Shown here piece after piece: positions 48,908 to 61,112 of a stretch of 64,000 bases of DNA (position 1 is its first letter; every line of letters begins with the position of its first letter). Below the pieces are notes generated by a model that saw only the letters and a program-made list of their open reading frames with translations, was not told the DNA's origin and did no database searches. The DNA is from Chrysomallon squamiferum. Its lineage: Eukaryota > Mollusca > Gastropoda > Neomphalida > Peltospiridae. A program made the translations under genes and the position numbers. Location: NCBI GenBank assembly GCA_012295275.1, contig CM022670.1:24068255-24132254 (forward strand), written 5' to 3'.

Positions 48908-49034
48908 GTTGTAGTCTGAATTTGTCTAGAATTATGTTTTCCTTAATAAAATTAGGTGAATAAGAGTTAGGGAAATTTTCAGAGAGTTTAAATAATGGGC
49001 TGTCTGCTGGGGAAGAAATTCAATTCATTTCAGA
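48908..49034 (+). repeat. Dispersed duplicate A1 (about 127 bp)
   Basis: It shares TTGTCTAGAATTATGTTTTC, CTTAATAAAAT, GTGAATAAGAGTTAGGG, AAATTTTCAGAGAGTTTAAA and TAATGGGCTGTCTGCTGG in order with copy A2 at 50272-50398, same orientation. Confidence 0.9.
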
Positions 49035-49229
49035 TGTTTTCAGATGTATCTTCAGTTCATTAATTAGAAAATAAATCTATATGATCTATATTAATCTAAC
49101 AGATTATGGCAACAAATATTTTAGATATTGACATTTTCTTAAATTTATTGATTCAAATTAAAAATATTTTTTTTTGTTTTGTTTTACTTATTCGATCTTA
49201 ACTGACTTCCATTTCTGATTTTGATTTTC

Positions 49230-49570
49230 TTATCTGATCGTCACACTTCTAAAGTGTACAGTCGAGAAATTGATCAACATTGTCGAGCAAAGTACACAGG
49301 ATTGTGTTAAATGCCATTTCCATTATGTCACAGAGTTTGTCTTCCTTTTCAGTTTAGTCCATTTCCTCTGGAACCAGCAACTTGAGTTGAATTTGAAAAA
49401 AAACTCAATCAGGTGACAGGAAATTCATTAAGCAAAGCAAAGTGCTGCTGACTGCGGCATGCAAATGTTGTTAAGTTTGAGGATTTTTGCTGTGACTGCT
49501 TCGGCAGTCACTACAGGCACAGGGGAATTCAAATTCATAACTGCTGCTGCTGTGGTGAAGAAGTTAATGT
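49230..49570. promoter_or_regulatory. Higher-complexity patch, possible cis-regulatory element
   Basis: The patch is markedly less AT-rich and has no reading frame. It contains ATGCAAAT (POU octamer) at about 49459 and CAGGTGAC (E-box) near 49411. A perfect inverted pair, TGACTGCTTCGGCAGTCA, lies at about 49493-49510. Candidate enhancer by composition and motifs only. Confidence 0.3.
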
Positions 49571-50271
49571 TTAAGCCTTTTATTGAAATAATTCATATTA
49601 AGTTTGTTCAATCATAAAAGCAATTGTCTTAAAGGTCATTGATCTAGATGGCACAGACTGATTGTCTCCTATTATAACGTCGGTAGCAAGAATTAACAAG
49701 TCAAAGATCTAATATCCTCCCATGTATAAGATATAAATTTGTAATCTTTAATGTATATACAGATTGATGGTTTCATCATTTTCATTAGTGTTTAGATTTT
49801 TTTTTTTTTTTATCAATATAGTAATTTTAATCTGTCAGTTTTACCCATTTGTCTCTTTGTTGCTTTTTCAGATGATGATAATTCCTGTAGGAATATTAGG
49901 TCCATGTATTTGCAGGGGTAATTAGAAAACCAATTGTGAATAAATATTATTTTTGTATATATTGTTTTTTTTTTATTCTTATTGTTTTTAACCAAGACCA
50001 TTTAGATCATCAGAAGATAATACTTTTTTGCATTTTTATTTGAACAAAAACATTGAATGTCTGATATATCCTTTATTTTGTTAATTTGTTTCTTGTTTTA
50101 TCCTGACAGTAATGTTGATCTGTTTTTATAGAATTCTGGCTAACATTAACCATATTGTTGTTGTTGGTCTTGTCATGATTATAATATTATGATGATTTTT
50201 ATTATATCATCATCAATTTATTGTTATTATCATCATTTTTTTTTTTTTAAATACACAACATGTTAGACAGG

Positions 50272-50398
50272 GTTGTATTCTGAAATTGTCTAGAATTATG
50301 TTTTCCTTAATAAAATATGGTGAATAAGAGTTAGGGGAAATTTTCAGAGAGTTTAAATAATGGGCTGTCTGCTGGAGAAGAAATTCAATTCATTTCAG
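50272..50398 (+). repeat. Dispersed duplicate A2 (about 127 bp)
   Basis: Near-identical to copy A1 at 48908-49034 with only a few substitutions and one-base insertions, about 1.36 kb apart, direct orientation. Confidence 0.9.
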
Positions 50399-50639
50399 GA
50401 ACTGTTAATATCTGCATCTGATGGAAATAGTCTCTGCTTTTTTTTCCAATGAGTTACAGTGTTTTATAACGAAAGATCTGTGTGTTGTTTACCATTTATT
50501 ATATTTCAAAAAGTTTTAAAACTTTACCCAACTGAAATACATAAACTTGATTTACTGTACATACAAGTTGTATTTCATAAAGCTTTATAATTATCAAACA
50601 ATAACAACAATGTAGCTAATGATTCCATGTTTGTTGACT

Positions 50640-51010
50640 CAGTGGGTATTATGGGCCTGCGGAGAAAAACGTGGATCAGAACAAATTAAGTGGTCGTCCT
50701 TTTGCCACTGGATGCATGCTGCTGTGCTTTCGGTGATCAGTTAGTTCACTTAAGATGTGATTACGCAGTCAGTTGTTTCCTTTGTGGCTACAAGTTGCTG
50801 AAGTCTCGGAGCCTCGGGCTAAAGAAATCACACAGTGAACATTGACTGCTGGTGACAAGCAAATTGAACTAATTTGCACCTGTTGTTTTTGCCACAAGTC
50901 AGTTTGTCTCCTGGCCACTGCCGCTAAAGTTTACACCCAATTTAACTTATTTGTCATTTGTCCGTGATGGTGTTAATCATCAGGCCTTCTTCTTTGCTTC
51001 ACGTCAGTGC
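50640..51010. promoter_or_regulatory. Higher-complexity patch, possible cis-regulatory element
   Basis: Balanced composition in AT-rich surroundings with no convincing exon. It contains the near-palindrome GCAAATTGAACTAATTTGC at 50859-50877, CACCTG just after it, and TGTGATTACGC near 50757. The composition resembles conserved non-coding elements in introns of developmental genes; this is inference. Confidence 0.3.
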
Positions 51011-51263
51011 TAATGATTTTCATAAAAGTAATTTTTTTTTTAATGTTAAAAAAATATATAAAATTTTTGTTTGTTGTGTGTCTGTGGAAAAATATGCAAG
51101 CATACACTAAAGAAAAAGAACTGTTAAAAAAATGTCATTATTGTATATAACATAAAAAAGATAAAATTTATTTTACAGATACATACTTTAAAAAAAAAAA
51201 GTTAATGCAAACCTTGTAGTCTGAAATTAATACCTTTACAAATGGTTTCTTTTGTGATTACTT

Positions 51264-51366
51264 ATTTATTATTATTATTTTATTATTAATTAATTATTAT
51301 TATTATTATTATATTTATTATTATTTTTATATTATTATTATTATTATTATGATTATTATTATTATT
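51264..51366. repeat. (TTA)n trinucleotide microsatellite
   Basis: ATT/TTA units over about 100 bp with minor interruptions. Confidence 0.9.
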
Positions 51367-51870
51367 TTAAAACACTGTCATATTACACCACAAATATCAG
51401 CAGCTAAACTATTTAATTTAAAGGGAATTCCATGTCAGCTATATGACAGGCCAGGGTACCATAGTTATCTCAGTCTGATGCAAATATTTCACTATTTTAC
51501 ATCACTGTCACCAGACGCAAATGTTTTAAATCATGGATACAAGAATCTCTATCCAATCTGTACAACCAGAACAACAGGTGAACCCAGGGCAGGCATGCTT
51601 CAGTTCTTCTGTCATGTAATCACACTGTTCTTACACATGTTAAAGTGAAACTAAATTTGGTAATTTCAAGTTGTATTTTTCTGTTTTTAATTTCCTTCTT
51701 CTTCTTTTTTTTTTCTTTTTTTTTTTTTTTCCTACTCTATTCATCTGTCTTTTACATTTTCTTTGAGAGCTGATTTTTCTAAATCCCATATTATCTGATT
51801 ATAAAGAAGATGACACACACAATATGACATTAATTAAGGAGAAATCTGAAAATAATTTTGGTACAAGGAA

Positions 51871-51874
<4 letters not shown>

Positions 51875-51906
<32 letters not shown>
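51875..51906. repeat. Poly-A tract of 32 bases
   Basis: Uninterrupted A-run. It is not obviously the tail of a recognisable retroposon. Confidence 0.9.
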
Positions 51907-51910
<4 letters not shown>

Positions 51911-52675
51911 AACAAATGACAACAAGCAACTTTCACTGTGACTGCTTTCTAAAAAAGCACTGTTTCAGTATTTTTTTTTTTGTCCCTAGCGATGCCTTGT
52001 CAGGAAATGAAGATCCTAACTGGGCAGTGATTAATTGAGAAAATGTGTTCTGTTGTCAGGATGGCTGGGCCTAAAACTGACTCGTTGTCACTGCTGGAAA
52101 ATCAGTATTGGAAATAAATTGGCATCTTTTGTCTGCATGGCCAGAAAACGTGTGACATATTATGATATGATCGATAAGGAAAATAGCACATTCATCAACT
52201 GCAGGCATGCTTCGACCATGGTGAATCCGCCCAAATTGCATTACATTTTTGTTATTAGGCGTCGGTGAAACAAGTGGTAAAGTCATTCGAGTAACAGGCC
52301 CGTTGCACAGATCAGCAGATTTAAATCTTCTGTCCTAGCGGTCTGCTGTTCATACAGCTGGTAGAAGGCCTTGTGTCATAAATCAGAGAAGAAAATCTAA
52401 CCATTAAAGATTTTTTTTTTTTTTTTTTTTTTTTTTCACCTGATTTATAAAGATTCCAATTTAAGTTCATGAGAAGAAAAAAAAAAATTGAAAATAGAAT
52501 GTAACAATTAAAGATTTCATTCCCTGGGTTTAGTCGTATCAGGAATAGTTCAAGATTCAAATTTAAGTTCATAAGGAGAAAGTAACCCCCAAAAAACATT
52601 TTTGTTAAATGGAAAGAATTTGTGCTGTTTTCTCTTATAATGTTTATAATAATTAGTTAGTACCCAGTCCTGTGT

Positions 52676-52676
<1 letters not shown>

Positions 52677-52725
<49 letters not shown>

Positions 52726-52752
52726 CATCATCATCATAATCATAATCATAAT

Positions 52753-52806
<54 letters not shown>
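52677..52806. repeat. (AAT)n microsatellite with an ATC/AATC core
   Basis: Two AAT arrays flank a short TCATCATCATAATCATAATC core. Confidence 0.95.
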
Positions 52807-52808
<2 letters not shown>

Positions 52809-53884
52809 ATTAATTTGATCTTAGAACATTATAAAAACAAAAATATCACTGAATATTTAAGCAACAACAAAAAATCAAAAAAAAATCATTACATTAAATT
52901 ATTCACATAAAAATTATAAACAACTTGCAGTTCACTCAAATAAATAATTATAAAAAATGAAAGACTTTGTTCGTCCTCCTACATAAGATCGTTTATGGTC
53001 TGTCTCTCTTTTGAAGTGAACAACCTGTACATTGACAGCATTCTTTAGTTCTTCTGTTTACTTTGCGATGACCCAGATTACTTAACGTAGGTTTTCTTCA
53101 GTGTCCGAGGAATGTGCTTCATGGAAGATGAAAAGCAAGTGGAACAATCAGTACTGAAATGTCTTCATGCATTACAATCTGAGATAACACCTGTGATCTG
53201 TCATTTAACTGTACATGTTTTTCTGTTACATGGGTGAAGGTTTCGGATACAATATGGCATTCTTTATATTATTAATACTCTTTGTCTAAAAAAAAAAAAA
53301 AATATATATATATATATGTATTAGTACATTAATAAAATATCTATAGTTAATACATGCAGAAGTAATGTATCAAATAAAGCACAGTTTCAAAATAACCAGG
53401 TTTTGTGTTAAATAAGGACACAATTACCTATCTTTGTCACACCTAACACATATGTATTCTTTTATTTTATTGTTCATGCACTTTTACATCATATTCAATT
53501 CTTTATTCAACCTTACACTATTTTACATTTCCAAGTATTAAAACTTAACAACTAATAAATAGTTTTATAATCATGGCAGCCAGTACCTTTGATAATCATT
53601 GCAGTTGCCATAAAATGTCAACAAGCATTCCAATAAGAACTTCCTTCTTCTTCGTATGCTAATAAAAGATTAGAAATATTTTTATTTTTCTTGCAGAACT
53701 TAAGATTAGTCATATGTCTGATTGGAGGCAGAGAATTAGATAAAGTTGTTAAGAGCAACCAGTCTTCCATATACTTTCATTTATCCATTTAACTCAGTGT
53801 GAACAAGTGGACATTTTTAACAGATGGATGCTCCTAGAAAAGAAGGTGGAAAAAAACCCCCACCAAAACCAGTAAAAAGAAAAT

Positions 53885-54112
53885 TAAAATTAAACAAGTA
53901 AAATTAAAAGGAAATAAACAAAAAGAAGTATGAAAAGGAATAAAATCAATAAATAGAAAGAAATAATAAAACAGTAAATAAATAAATATTGAAATAAATA
54001 AATTAATAAATAAATAAAAATAAAATATAAATAAAATAAAATAAAAGAAATAACACATAATTAAAACAAAGAAACAGAAAACAAACAAATAAATAAATAA
54101 ATAAATAAACAT
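53885..54112. repeat. A-rich (AAAT)n-type simple repeat
   Basis: AAATA/AAAT units, degenerate on the left and regular at 54088-54108. The long open frame on the minus strand (poly-Phe/Tyr/Ile/Leu) comes from this composition. Confidence 0.85.
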
Positions 54113-54561
54113 AAAAATGAAGGTAAATTTCTCACAGTGTCACATATAACAAATATTTAACACACTGTGCACACAAATTTACAAATACTTTTATTATGAT
54201 TTCAGTTTTCAGAAACAGAATACCACAGACCCTTCCAGCAGTAGTGTCACCAGTATAAATGATTAGAAGGTCAGAAAAAGACAAACTGTAGTGTCAATTG
54301 TTATTAGCTGTTAGAAATGCCAGGAAGCAAATCAGTTAAACCAGTTTCAGATTTCTTCTCACTTTTTTTATACAGGCTGCAGCATGTGGAAGTGAAACAT
54401 GAAACTACCCCCCTCTGTTTGCTTTACTTATTACAATAGGTTAATCTGCATTTCATATATCAGAATGAATGAAACCATTTATGGGTATGTCTGGATTTTT
54501 ATACCAGTATATATAATGTTCTCAAGTTACTTGTTTTGATTTGGTGGGAATTGAAAAACAA

Positions 54562-54592
<31 letters not shown>

Positions 54593-55490
54593 AATTAACA
54601 ATCTGTTAGCAAAAAGGTTTTTAAAACTGATTTAAAATGGTGAGTGTTGATTTTCCCATTTCCCAGAGGCAAACAGGAAACATAATTAACATTTTACATT
54701 GCTTTTATTATTTAGTCATTTACTCTTTGTATTTAAAATTTGAGGTTTTATAATTTTTACCTCTACTGTAATTCAAGACCAGAAGGATTCCATGATGATG
54801 TTTAAGCTTGAAATACTGTAATAAATTGTATAGTATAGAACAGAACTCACTTAAGAAATATAGATGTGTTGAGTATATTTAATTTGGTTTATGAGGACTC
54901 ACAAAATATCTGATATATCTGTTATTATGGTGTGTAAATGTTGACTTAGCATGTTTATTTTACCAATACATTTAGTGTACTTGGTAACACAGTTATATAC
55001 CTGTATCTCTGTGATACCCAGTACAAGTGTCCTGTCTTTTGCAACCGTTCAGTGAAATTTCTTGTGTTTAACCAGCAGTCAACTTTGCAGAAGAACCCAA
55101 CACAAACACTGCTAATGGAATGATGCACTGTTTCTATTTCCGAGTGCATTAACCTTGCAGATGTATTTGTTTTTTTACCTGACATTTATGTAGAGTCGGT
55201 AGACTTGACACAGTAAGCTGATCTGGAATGTCAGTCTACAAGCCAGGTCAGGTTTTAGTACTGAAAAAAGGGCAACACAACCTGGTCATAGTTACACCAA
55301 ACTCTCTAGATTCATTTGTTTAAAATAGGAATAAAAAAGGAAAACAAAACAAAAGGAATTATACCAGTAGCAAAAGAAACCAAACAGATCCTTTAAATAA
55401 AGATAAAACAGACGGGTTTTAATACAAATTTCATAAACTGAAATGAATGAAAAATATTTTTATCACTACTTGATCTTTGTTTTGTCTTCA

Positions 55491-55493
<3 letters not shown>

Positions 55494-55527
<34 letters not shown>

Positions 55528-55562
55528 TTTTTTTTTTTTTTTTATTATTATTTTTTTTTAAA
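55494..55562. repeat. (TTA)n and poly-T compound tract
   Basis: TTA/ATT units run into a T-homopolymer and then more ATT. Confidence 0.9.
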
Positions 55563-56039
55563 TTTAATTTTATGTAACAGTGTTATAAAATACTATTATT
55601 ATTGGTATATTATTTTTCTGTTGTCTCATTCATTTTAATCACTCTGGTATTTTTTACAGCCATCTCAGATGTGATGTAATCATTATTTATATATTATTGT
55701 ATGTGTTTATATATACATGTGTGTAATCAAATAGTTTTCAGTGTTTATTTGTAAAATCTCAGCAGCTCTGTTTATTGCTGTAATATTGATGATGATGATG
55801 ATGACTGTGATGCTTGTACCAGTAGCGATAATAATAATCATAGGACTGCTTGATACATTTAACCTTATTTTTTATTCTGGCCACTCCCAATACCTACTTT
55901 TTCAAAAGTCATGATATATCTTTCTTTTTTTGTCTGTTAGACAGAGCATGTGAAACAAGCCTGCTGTTAACAAAATGGCATTCTTCCTTTCATCACCATC
56001 TCACTAAAACTATCTGACAAGCTGTTTACGTTAAGGTGT

Positions 56040-56480
56040 GTGAAGCTATCATTCTGTTGTTTGTTTTTTTATGCATGGTTGTACACTGAGTTAAGTTCAT
56101 AGCTAATTATCTCTGTCAGCAGACCAGTAGTGGTTGTTAAAAACAAGGCTTCGTTAATGATTTAACAGCCTGGCATCAGAAGCCCTGGATTTACACCTTT
56201 CACTACGAATGTCTTTTGTTTTGACTAATGTACCACTGATTTAATTTCATCCTCAACATGTATTCATTGTAATCCCCACTGCAGCTGACTGTGCATTCTT
56301 AAACCATTCTATTTCAGCGGAATGGGTTTTGTGATCTGTCCCGATACAGGCTGTTATCTAGAACTAACTGGAAGAAGTGTAAGTCTGGGATCACATTCAC
56401 AGATAACCCATAAAGTTTGGATCATTATTCATGTCTCAAATTTATCTTCAGAACGTGCTAACACCAAGACTGCTGATAAC
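56040..56480. promoter_or_regulatory. Higher-complexity patch, possible regulatory or non-coding exon
   Basis: This patch is less AT-biased than its neighbours. It includes a 61-bp segment (56318-56378) bounded by TCTATTTCAG and GT|GTAAGTCT, good splice sites. That segment is open in the phase of the WW exon but would not complete a WW domain. It could be a non-coding RNA exon, an alternative exon or chance. Confidence 0.3.
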
Positions 56481-57199
56481 CAAAGTTAACTAAATGTGAC
56501 ACAAATACCACAAATTACTTTCTGTTTGCAACAGACATTTTGTTTTGAATCAAATACCTTTGTGACATAATATACAAAATGAACTGTCACGTCTGTTATT
56601 ATTATTTATCACAGAGAGAGAGATATTTATTTGTATTTTGCAGAAGAGGATGGATTATGCAGAAAGTGCATCATTCTATCCATTAAACAAAATTCAACTG
56701 CATTTAATAAATAAATTAATAAATAAATAAATAAATAAAAAAAAAAAAAATTTTGTCATTTTTAAATTTTTTTTTTAAACATTCCTTTACACAGCAAATG
56801 TTTCCAAAAGCATTTTAAAAAATATCTTACAGCAATTATCAGAGAACTTCAGTTTTAAAATTTTATATAAAGATCCATAAACTTTATGTCAACATAAAAC
56901 AAAAAGTGAAATAAAAGTATCCTGTTTTATGTGTCTCTGGTGACTGAGGCTGTCACGGTGCTGTGACAGTGTGATTTGTAGGACTTCAGATATAACAGGC
57001 AGTTTTTCACTTGTGAAAGTTTACAAAGCTTAGATGACCACCAGAGGTTTTATATTTGGAGACAAATTAATATTACAGAAGAGATTTTATAAAGTGAAAA
57101 ATGGAAGCTTAAGGGGATGAAATGAACACACTGTTACCAGTATTGTTGTTAGTGAAAATAGACATTTATCTCCTAAGATGATGGATAATTTGTAATTTT

Positions 57200-57287
57200 T
57201 TAATGGCATTTTCTTTTCCTTTTTCTTTTTATAAAATTGTGTATTTCTGATTAACATTATGAAATAAAAAGTTTTCTCAACCATATT
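57200..57287 (+). repeat. Dispersed duplicate B1 (about 88 bp)
   Basis: It shares ATTTTCTTTTCCTTTTTCTT, TTTATAAAA, TGTGTATTTCT, TATGAAATAAA and TTCTCAACCAT in order with copy B2 at 59756-59847. Confidence 0.8.
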
Positions 57288-57639
57288 TGTTTGATAATCT
57301 TTTTTTCTTTTCTTTTTTGTTTGTTTTGGTTTTGTGGAAGAAATTATTTTTTTTTGATTTTTTTTTGTTAATATAGATGCAAAATAATATAGTGATTACA
57401 AATGAAGTTTTCTTACCTTTTGGTGCACTGTACAATTAATAAATAATAACATAAGATTTTTGTTAAGTAAAACAAACTTGATTTGGAAAATAATAGCCAG
57501 TCATAGCCAGTAATAGCAGCAGTAGTAGTAATAGTAATAGTAATAATAAATAACCTTACTATTTTAATTTTTATCCTAAGGTAATAATAATTTCAAGAAA
57601 AAAGTGTAGTAGCTGTTGATGCTTAGTATTATGGTCTGT

Positions 57640-57790
57640 TAGAGTGTGCCACTGAAGCCAATACTTCTGACTTCAGTAGTGGAGGTTTCTGTTAGGGTTA
57701 CATATCTGTCTAGTCTCTACCCATTGACCAGTCAAGTACTGGTGTCCCTAACAGAAGCCAAAGCTCCTGGCTCATCTCTTTGGGTCACTG
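57640..57790. repeat. Inverted-repeat-bearing segment, unknown element
   Basis: CCACTGAAG is mirrored by CTTCAGTAGTGG about 15 bp on, and TTCTGTTAGGG (about 57688) is mirrored by CCCTAACAGAA (about 57747). The nested inverted pairs and GC-richer content suggest a small palindromic element or structured RNA. A 75-codon frame overlaps but matches nothing I know. Confidence 0.35.
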
Positions 57791-59211
57791 AGTCACACAA
57801 GCCCCACTCACCACATCAAGGAATGGACTCTGAAGGGGAGAATAAACTAATAAATGCTAAGAGCATGTTTTAAATTTACAAATGTAAATGAATTTATTTT
57901 GGTGTGTTTGATTTGTTAGTAAAGACAGCTTCCTGAGCAGGTACCAGTCAGTGTTAGTTTTCTCTCAGATTATCTCTTCCACAGTGAAATTTTAATTGCC
58001 TCTTCACATGCTGTTCTGAGTCAGATTTTGTTTAATTCTAAACATACACTGAATATGTACTCAGTCTCTGTGTACCAAAAAAATCTGTGGTCTCAAAATT
58101 CTGAACATTCACAGAACTAAGTGTGTATATATATATATATACAGTTCATGTATAAATCAGTCTGTGCCTTCAGAGGTACCTGAGTGTGAATGTACACTTG
58201 AAGGGGTGCTGCAGCATGTGTCTATTTGCTAACCTGGAATGTATCCACAAGTGTCTCTTTACTAACAAGGTAAATAAATCAGGCAGATAAAAGATTTTTC
58301 CAGAGCTGGCAGCATCCAGCTTAGGAATAAGTGAACAGCAAATCAATCAGACAAACTGTTTAGTCTCCTGAGACCATCACCATCGGAATCATTTGGCCAT
58401 TGCAGAGTATCCACAATGTAAATAATTTATATTAGTGGTGAACTTTTAACACTGCCACTATATTCCATTACAGCATTGTATTTTCAGCTGATGACATCTC
58501 CACCTTTCAAGATGTAATTTGGTACCTAAACTGTTACATTTTTTCCAGTGCCATTTAGCCTGACCACAGGGACCCAGGGGCTAATGGCACTTCTCTGTTC
58601 ACCCCTGTCCTGAGTGCAAACCAGCATCAGCAGAGCACTACTTATTTTATTTGTTCCCTTTATCTGAAAGCCATTCACAATTATAATGGGAGTAACAATT
58701 TCATCTTTAGTCTAGACAGACAATATAACTGAATGCTGTGTGCTGTAAAACAGATTAGTCCTGAACTGTTCCTGTGCAATATCTGTCCTTACTTTTTACA
58801 ACATTCCTACACTAGGACAGTCATGTATTCACAGATTTCTAGACACACACACAGACATACAGACAAACAAAACATACACACTCTCATACAAATATATATA
58901 TATAAACTTAAAACATCTTCCTATATACATACATCCAAATAAAAATATAAACACACACATACACACATTCACAGACTTTAATTTTAGTTTCTGTCTATCA
59001 ATCTGAACACCATTAATTCTGCCAGCTCATCTTTACAAAGGGTCGTTTCGTGAGTGGCACTGATTAATCTGTTTAAGTCAGCTGGATTATTGATATATGT
59101 CGCAGTCTACATTCAGTCCTTGACTGTTGAAGATCTTTCCACAGAAGAAAGATTTAGAACAAGGATTATTTATTCTTATGTACCTGTAGCTGTTTATCTT
59201 TCAGGTCATAT

Positions 59212-59312
59212 GCAATGTGTCTGTGTGTATGTATGTGTTTGTGCAGATGTGTGTGTCTGTGATTTTTTTATGTGATAGATAATAGGATTTCTTTAAAGTC
59301 CATGTGTGTGTC

Positions 59313-59343
<31 letters not shown>

Positions 59344-59460
59344 TTATTTATGTATGTATGTATGTATGTATGTATGTATGTACATATGTTTACGTACGTA
59401 TATATGTCTGTGTATGTATGTATTTATGTATGTGTATGTATGGTGTATGTATGTGTGTAA
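59212..59460. repeat. (TATG)n and (TG)n compound microsatellite
   Basis: GTATGTATG tetranucleotide arrays alternate with TG runs; the three overlapping Cys/Val/Tyr-rich frames are artefacts of the repeat. Confidence 0.9.
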
Positions 59461-59755
59461 TTATGTGAGTGTGAGGGTGTTTTTTTTATGTGATAGATAA
59501 TGATCTTATTAAAGTTCACATTAGGCTGTTTCCAATTCCTGTCAGTGTCTGTAACTAGCTTATCAAAATCTATGATATGAGCTATCCTATTACTGGAAAA
59601 GATGCCTTGATGCTTATTTGTATCATCATTATTACTACACTGTTTGTCTGACACATAATGAGTGTAGATACAAAAATGTCAACATGTAATAATAAACAGT
59701 AATTTGTTGTATTTCAGTTTGTTTGTGTTTTAAATATGTTTATATATGCATTTTT

Positions 59756-59847
59756 TAATGACATTTTCTTTTCCTTTTTCTTTTTATAAAACTGTGTATT
59801 TCTTATTAATACTATGAAATAAATAAAAAAATTCTCAACCATTATTT
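59756..59847 (+). repeat. Dispersed duplicate B2 (about 92 bp)
   Basis: Direct-orientation relative of the segment at 57200-57287, with several substitutions and a four-base length difference. Confidence 0.8.
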
Positions 59848-60483
59848 TAAAATTTTTGCTTGATTCTTCATTTCTGATATCCATTTCATGGGAACTGGCC
59901 TGAGTGCCTGCTACTCTTGAATAGATAAAATTGTGTCAAACATGTTTTTTTTTCACTGACATTTAAACTTTTCTTCATCACTGCACAATGACTGTAACAG
60001 TTCCCACTTTGCTGTTGACAGTGCTCATATGGCTTCAGGATGTCTCACTTGACCAAGAGAATTTGTGTTCATCTCCCATTTGTGTCTCTGTCTTTCCTGT
60101 GTCTGGAAATCCTAGCTGGTGCTTCCTCTTAATGAATGTTTACCATCATCATTGAACATTTCACTGAGGTTGGACTCTGACTTGCTGAAGATATGAAGAG
60201 TTGAGGTTCATGTTTTGAGTGTTGCAGTGAAAGATAATAAAGGCACATTTAAGTTAGTTGTGAGTTCTTCAGATGTTGAATGTGTATTATACACTTGCAA
60301 ATGCAAGGAAACATCAAAACTCATTTTATTGAATATAAATTTAAGTACTTGAGAAAGCACAAGGATGAGAATACAATTCAGATAGTTTAAGAAACTTAGC
60401 ATTTAAAATGCAGTAACAATATAGTTAAGGCTTCTTGATGACATTTTTTGCAATGAATAAAATATGGATTTTATTGGATAAGA

Positions 60484-60610
60484 CTATAGATGCATTTGAT
60501 TCTTTATGCCTGAAAATATATAAAACCAACCTTTAATTTATGGTTCTATATTATCTAGTATCCTAATACATTTCTCAGATTTGGTGGCAGCCATGGATAC
60601 ACACATGTTT
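60484..60610 (+). repeat. Dispersed related segment C1
   Basis: Shares TTGATTCTTTATGCCTGAAA-type sequence, then an ATGAAAC/AAACCAA block and TTTCTGTCTAATAT/TTCTATATTATCTA with C2 at 60835-60960. Much diverged. Confidence 0.5.
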
Positions 60611-60834
60611 AGAGTAATTGAAACAGCAATAAATACAATACATTTCAACAAATTATTATTTCTTATTTACATATTATTTATTAGCCTGTACCTATCATGA
60701 TAACATATATATATATATATATATAGTATAATAAAAGGCAAACAGGAGTTTAATTTGACTTAAAACAGCCATATCATCATCCTTTTCTGGTTGCCATGTT
60801 GATTTCTGTGTGGGTTATTGGGAAAATATAGCTG

Positions 60835-60960
60835 GATTAGATTCTTTATGCCTGGAAACACATGAAACAAACTTTCATTCAGGTTTCTGTCTAATATAGT
60901 TACGAAGGTGTGATGAAAATGGATTCAGAAGTGGTCATCTTGGATTTAGCCTCCTAGCTG
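60835..60960 (+). repeat. Dispersed related segment C2
   Basis: Diverged relative of 60484-60610 in the same orientation; the clearest shared block is GATTCTTTATGCCTGRAAA. Confidence 0.5.
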
Positions 60961-61112
60961 AAACTGCTTATGGGTGAGATGTTACCTGGCAGTTTCAGAA
61001 TATATATATATATATGCCCTAAATATCAATTATCGACACTAAAAAACCCTTTAGATGCCAAAATGAGGTTAGGCATAAGTACAGCATTTGTCCTCCAGAC
61101 TGTTTACACACT

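Noticed and set aside
53834-54112. 92-codon Phe/Tyr/Leu-rich minus-strand frame resembling a membrane protein
   Set aside because: It arises from the A-rich AAAT simple repeat; no family similarity.
54955-55185. 76-codon minus-strand frame (CWLNTRNFTERLQKTGHLYW)
   Set aside because: Non-repetitive but matched no family and has no supporting splice or promoter context; too weak to list as a gene.
57646-57873. 75-codon plus-strand frame
   Set aside because: No recognisable domain; the sequence is dominated by inverted repeats and is better explained as a repeat element.
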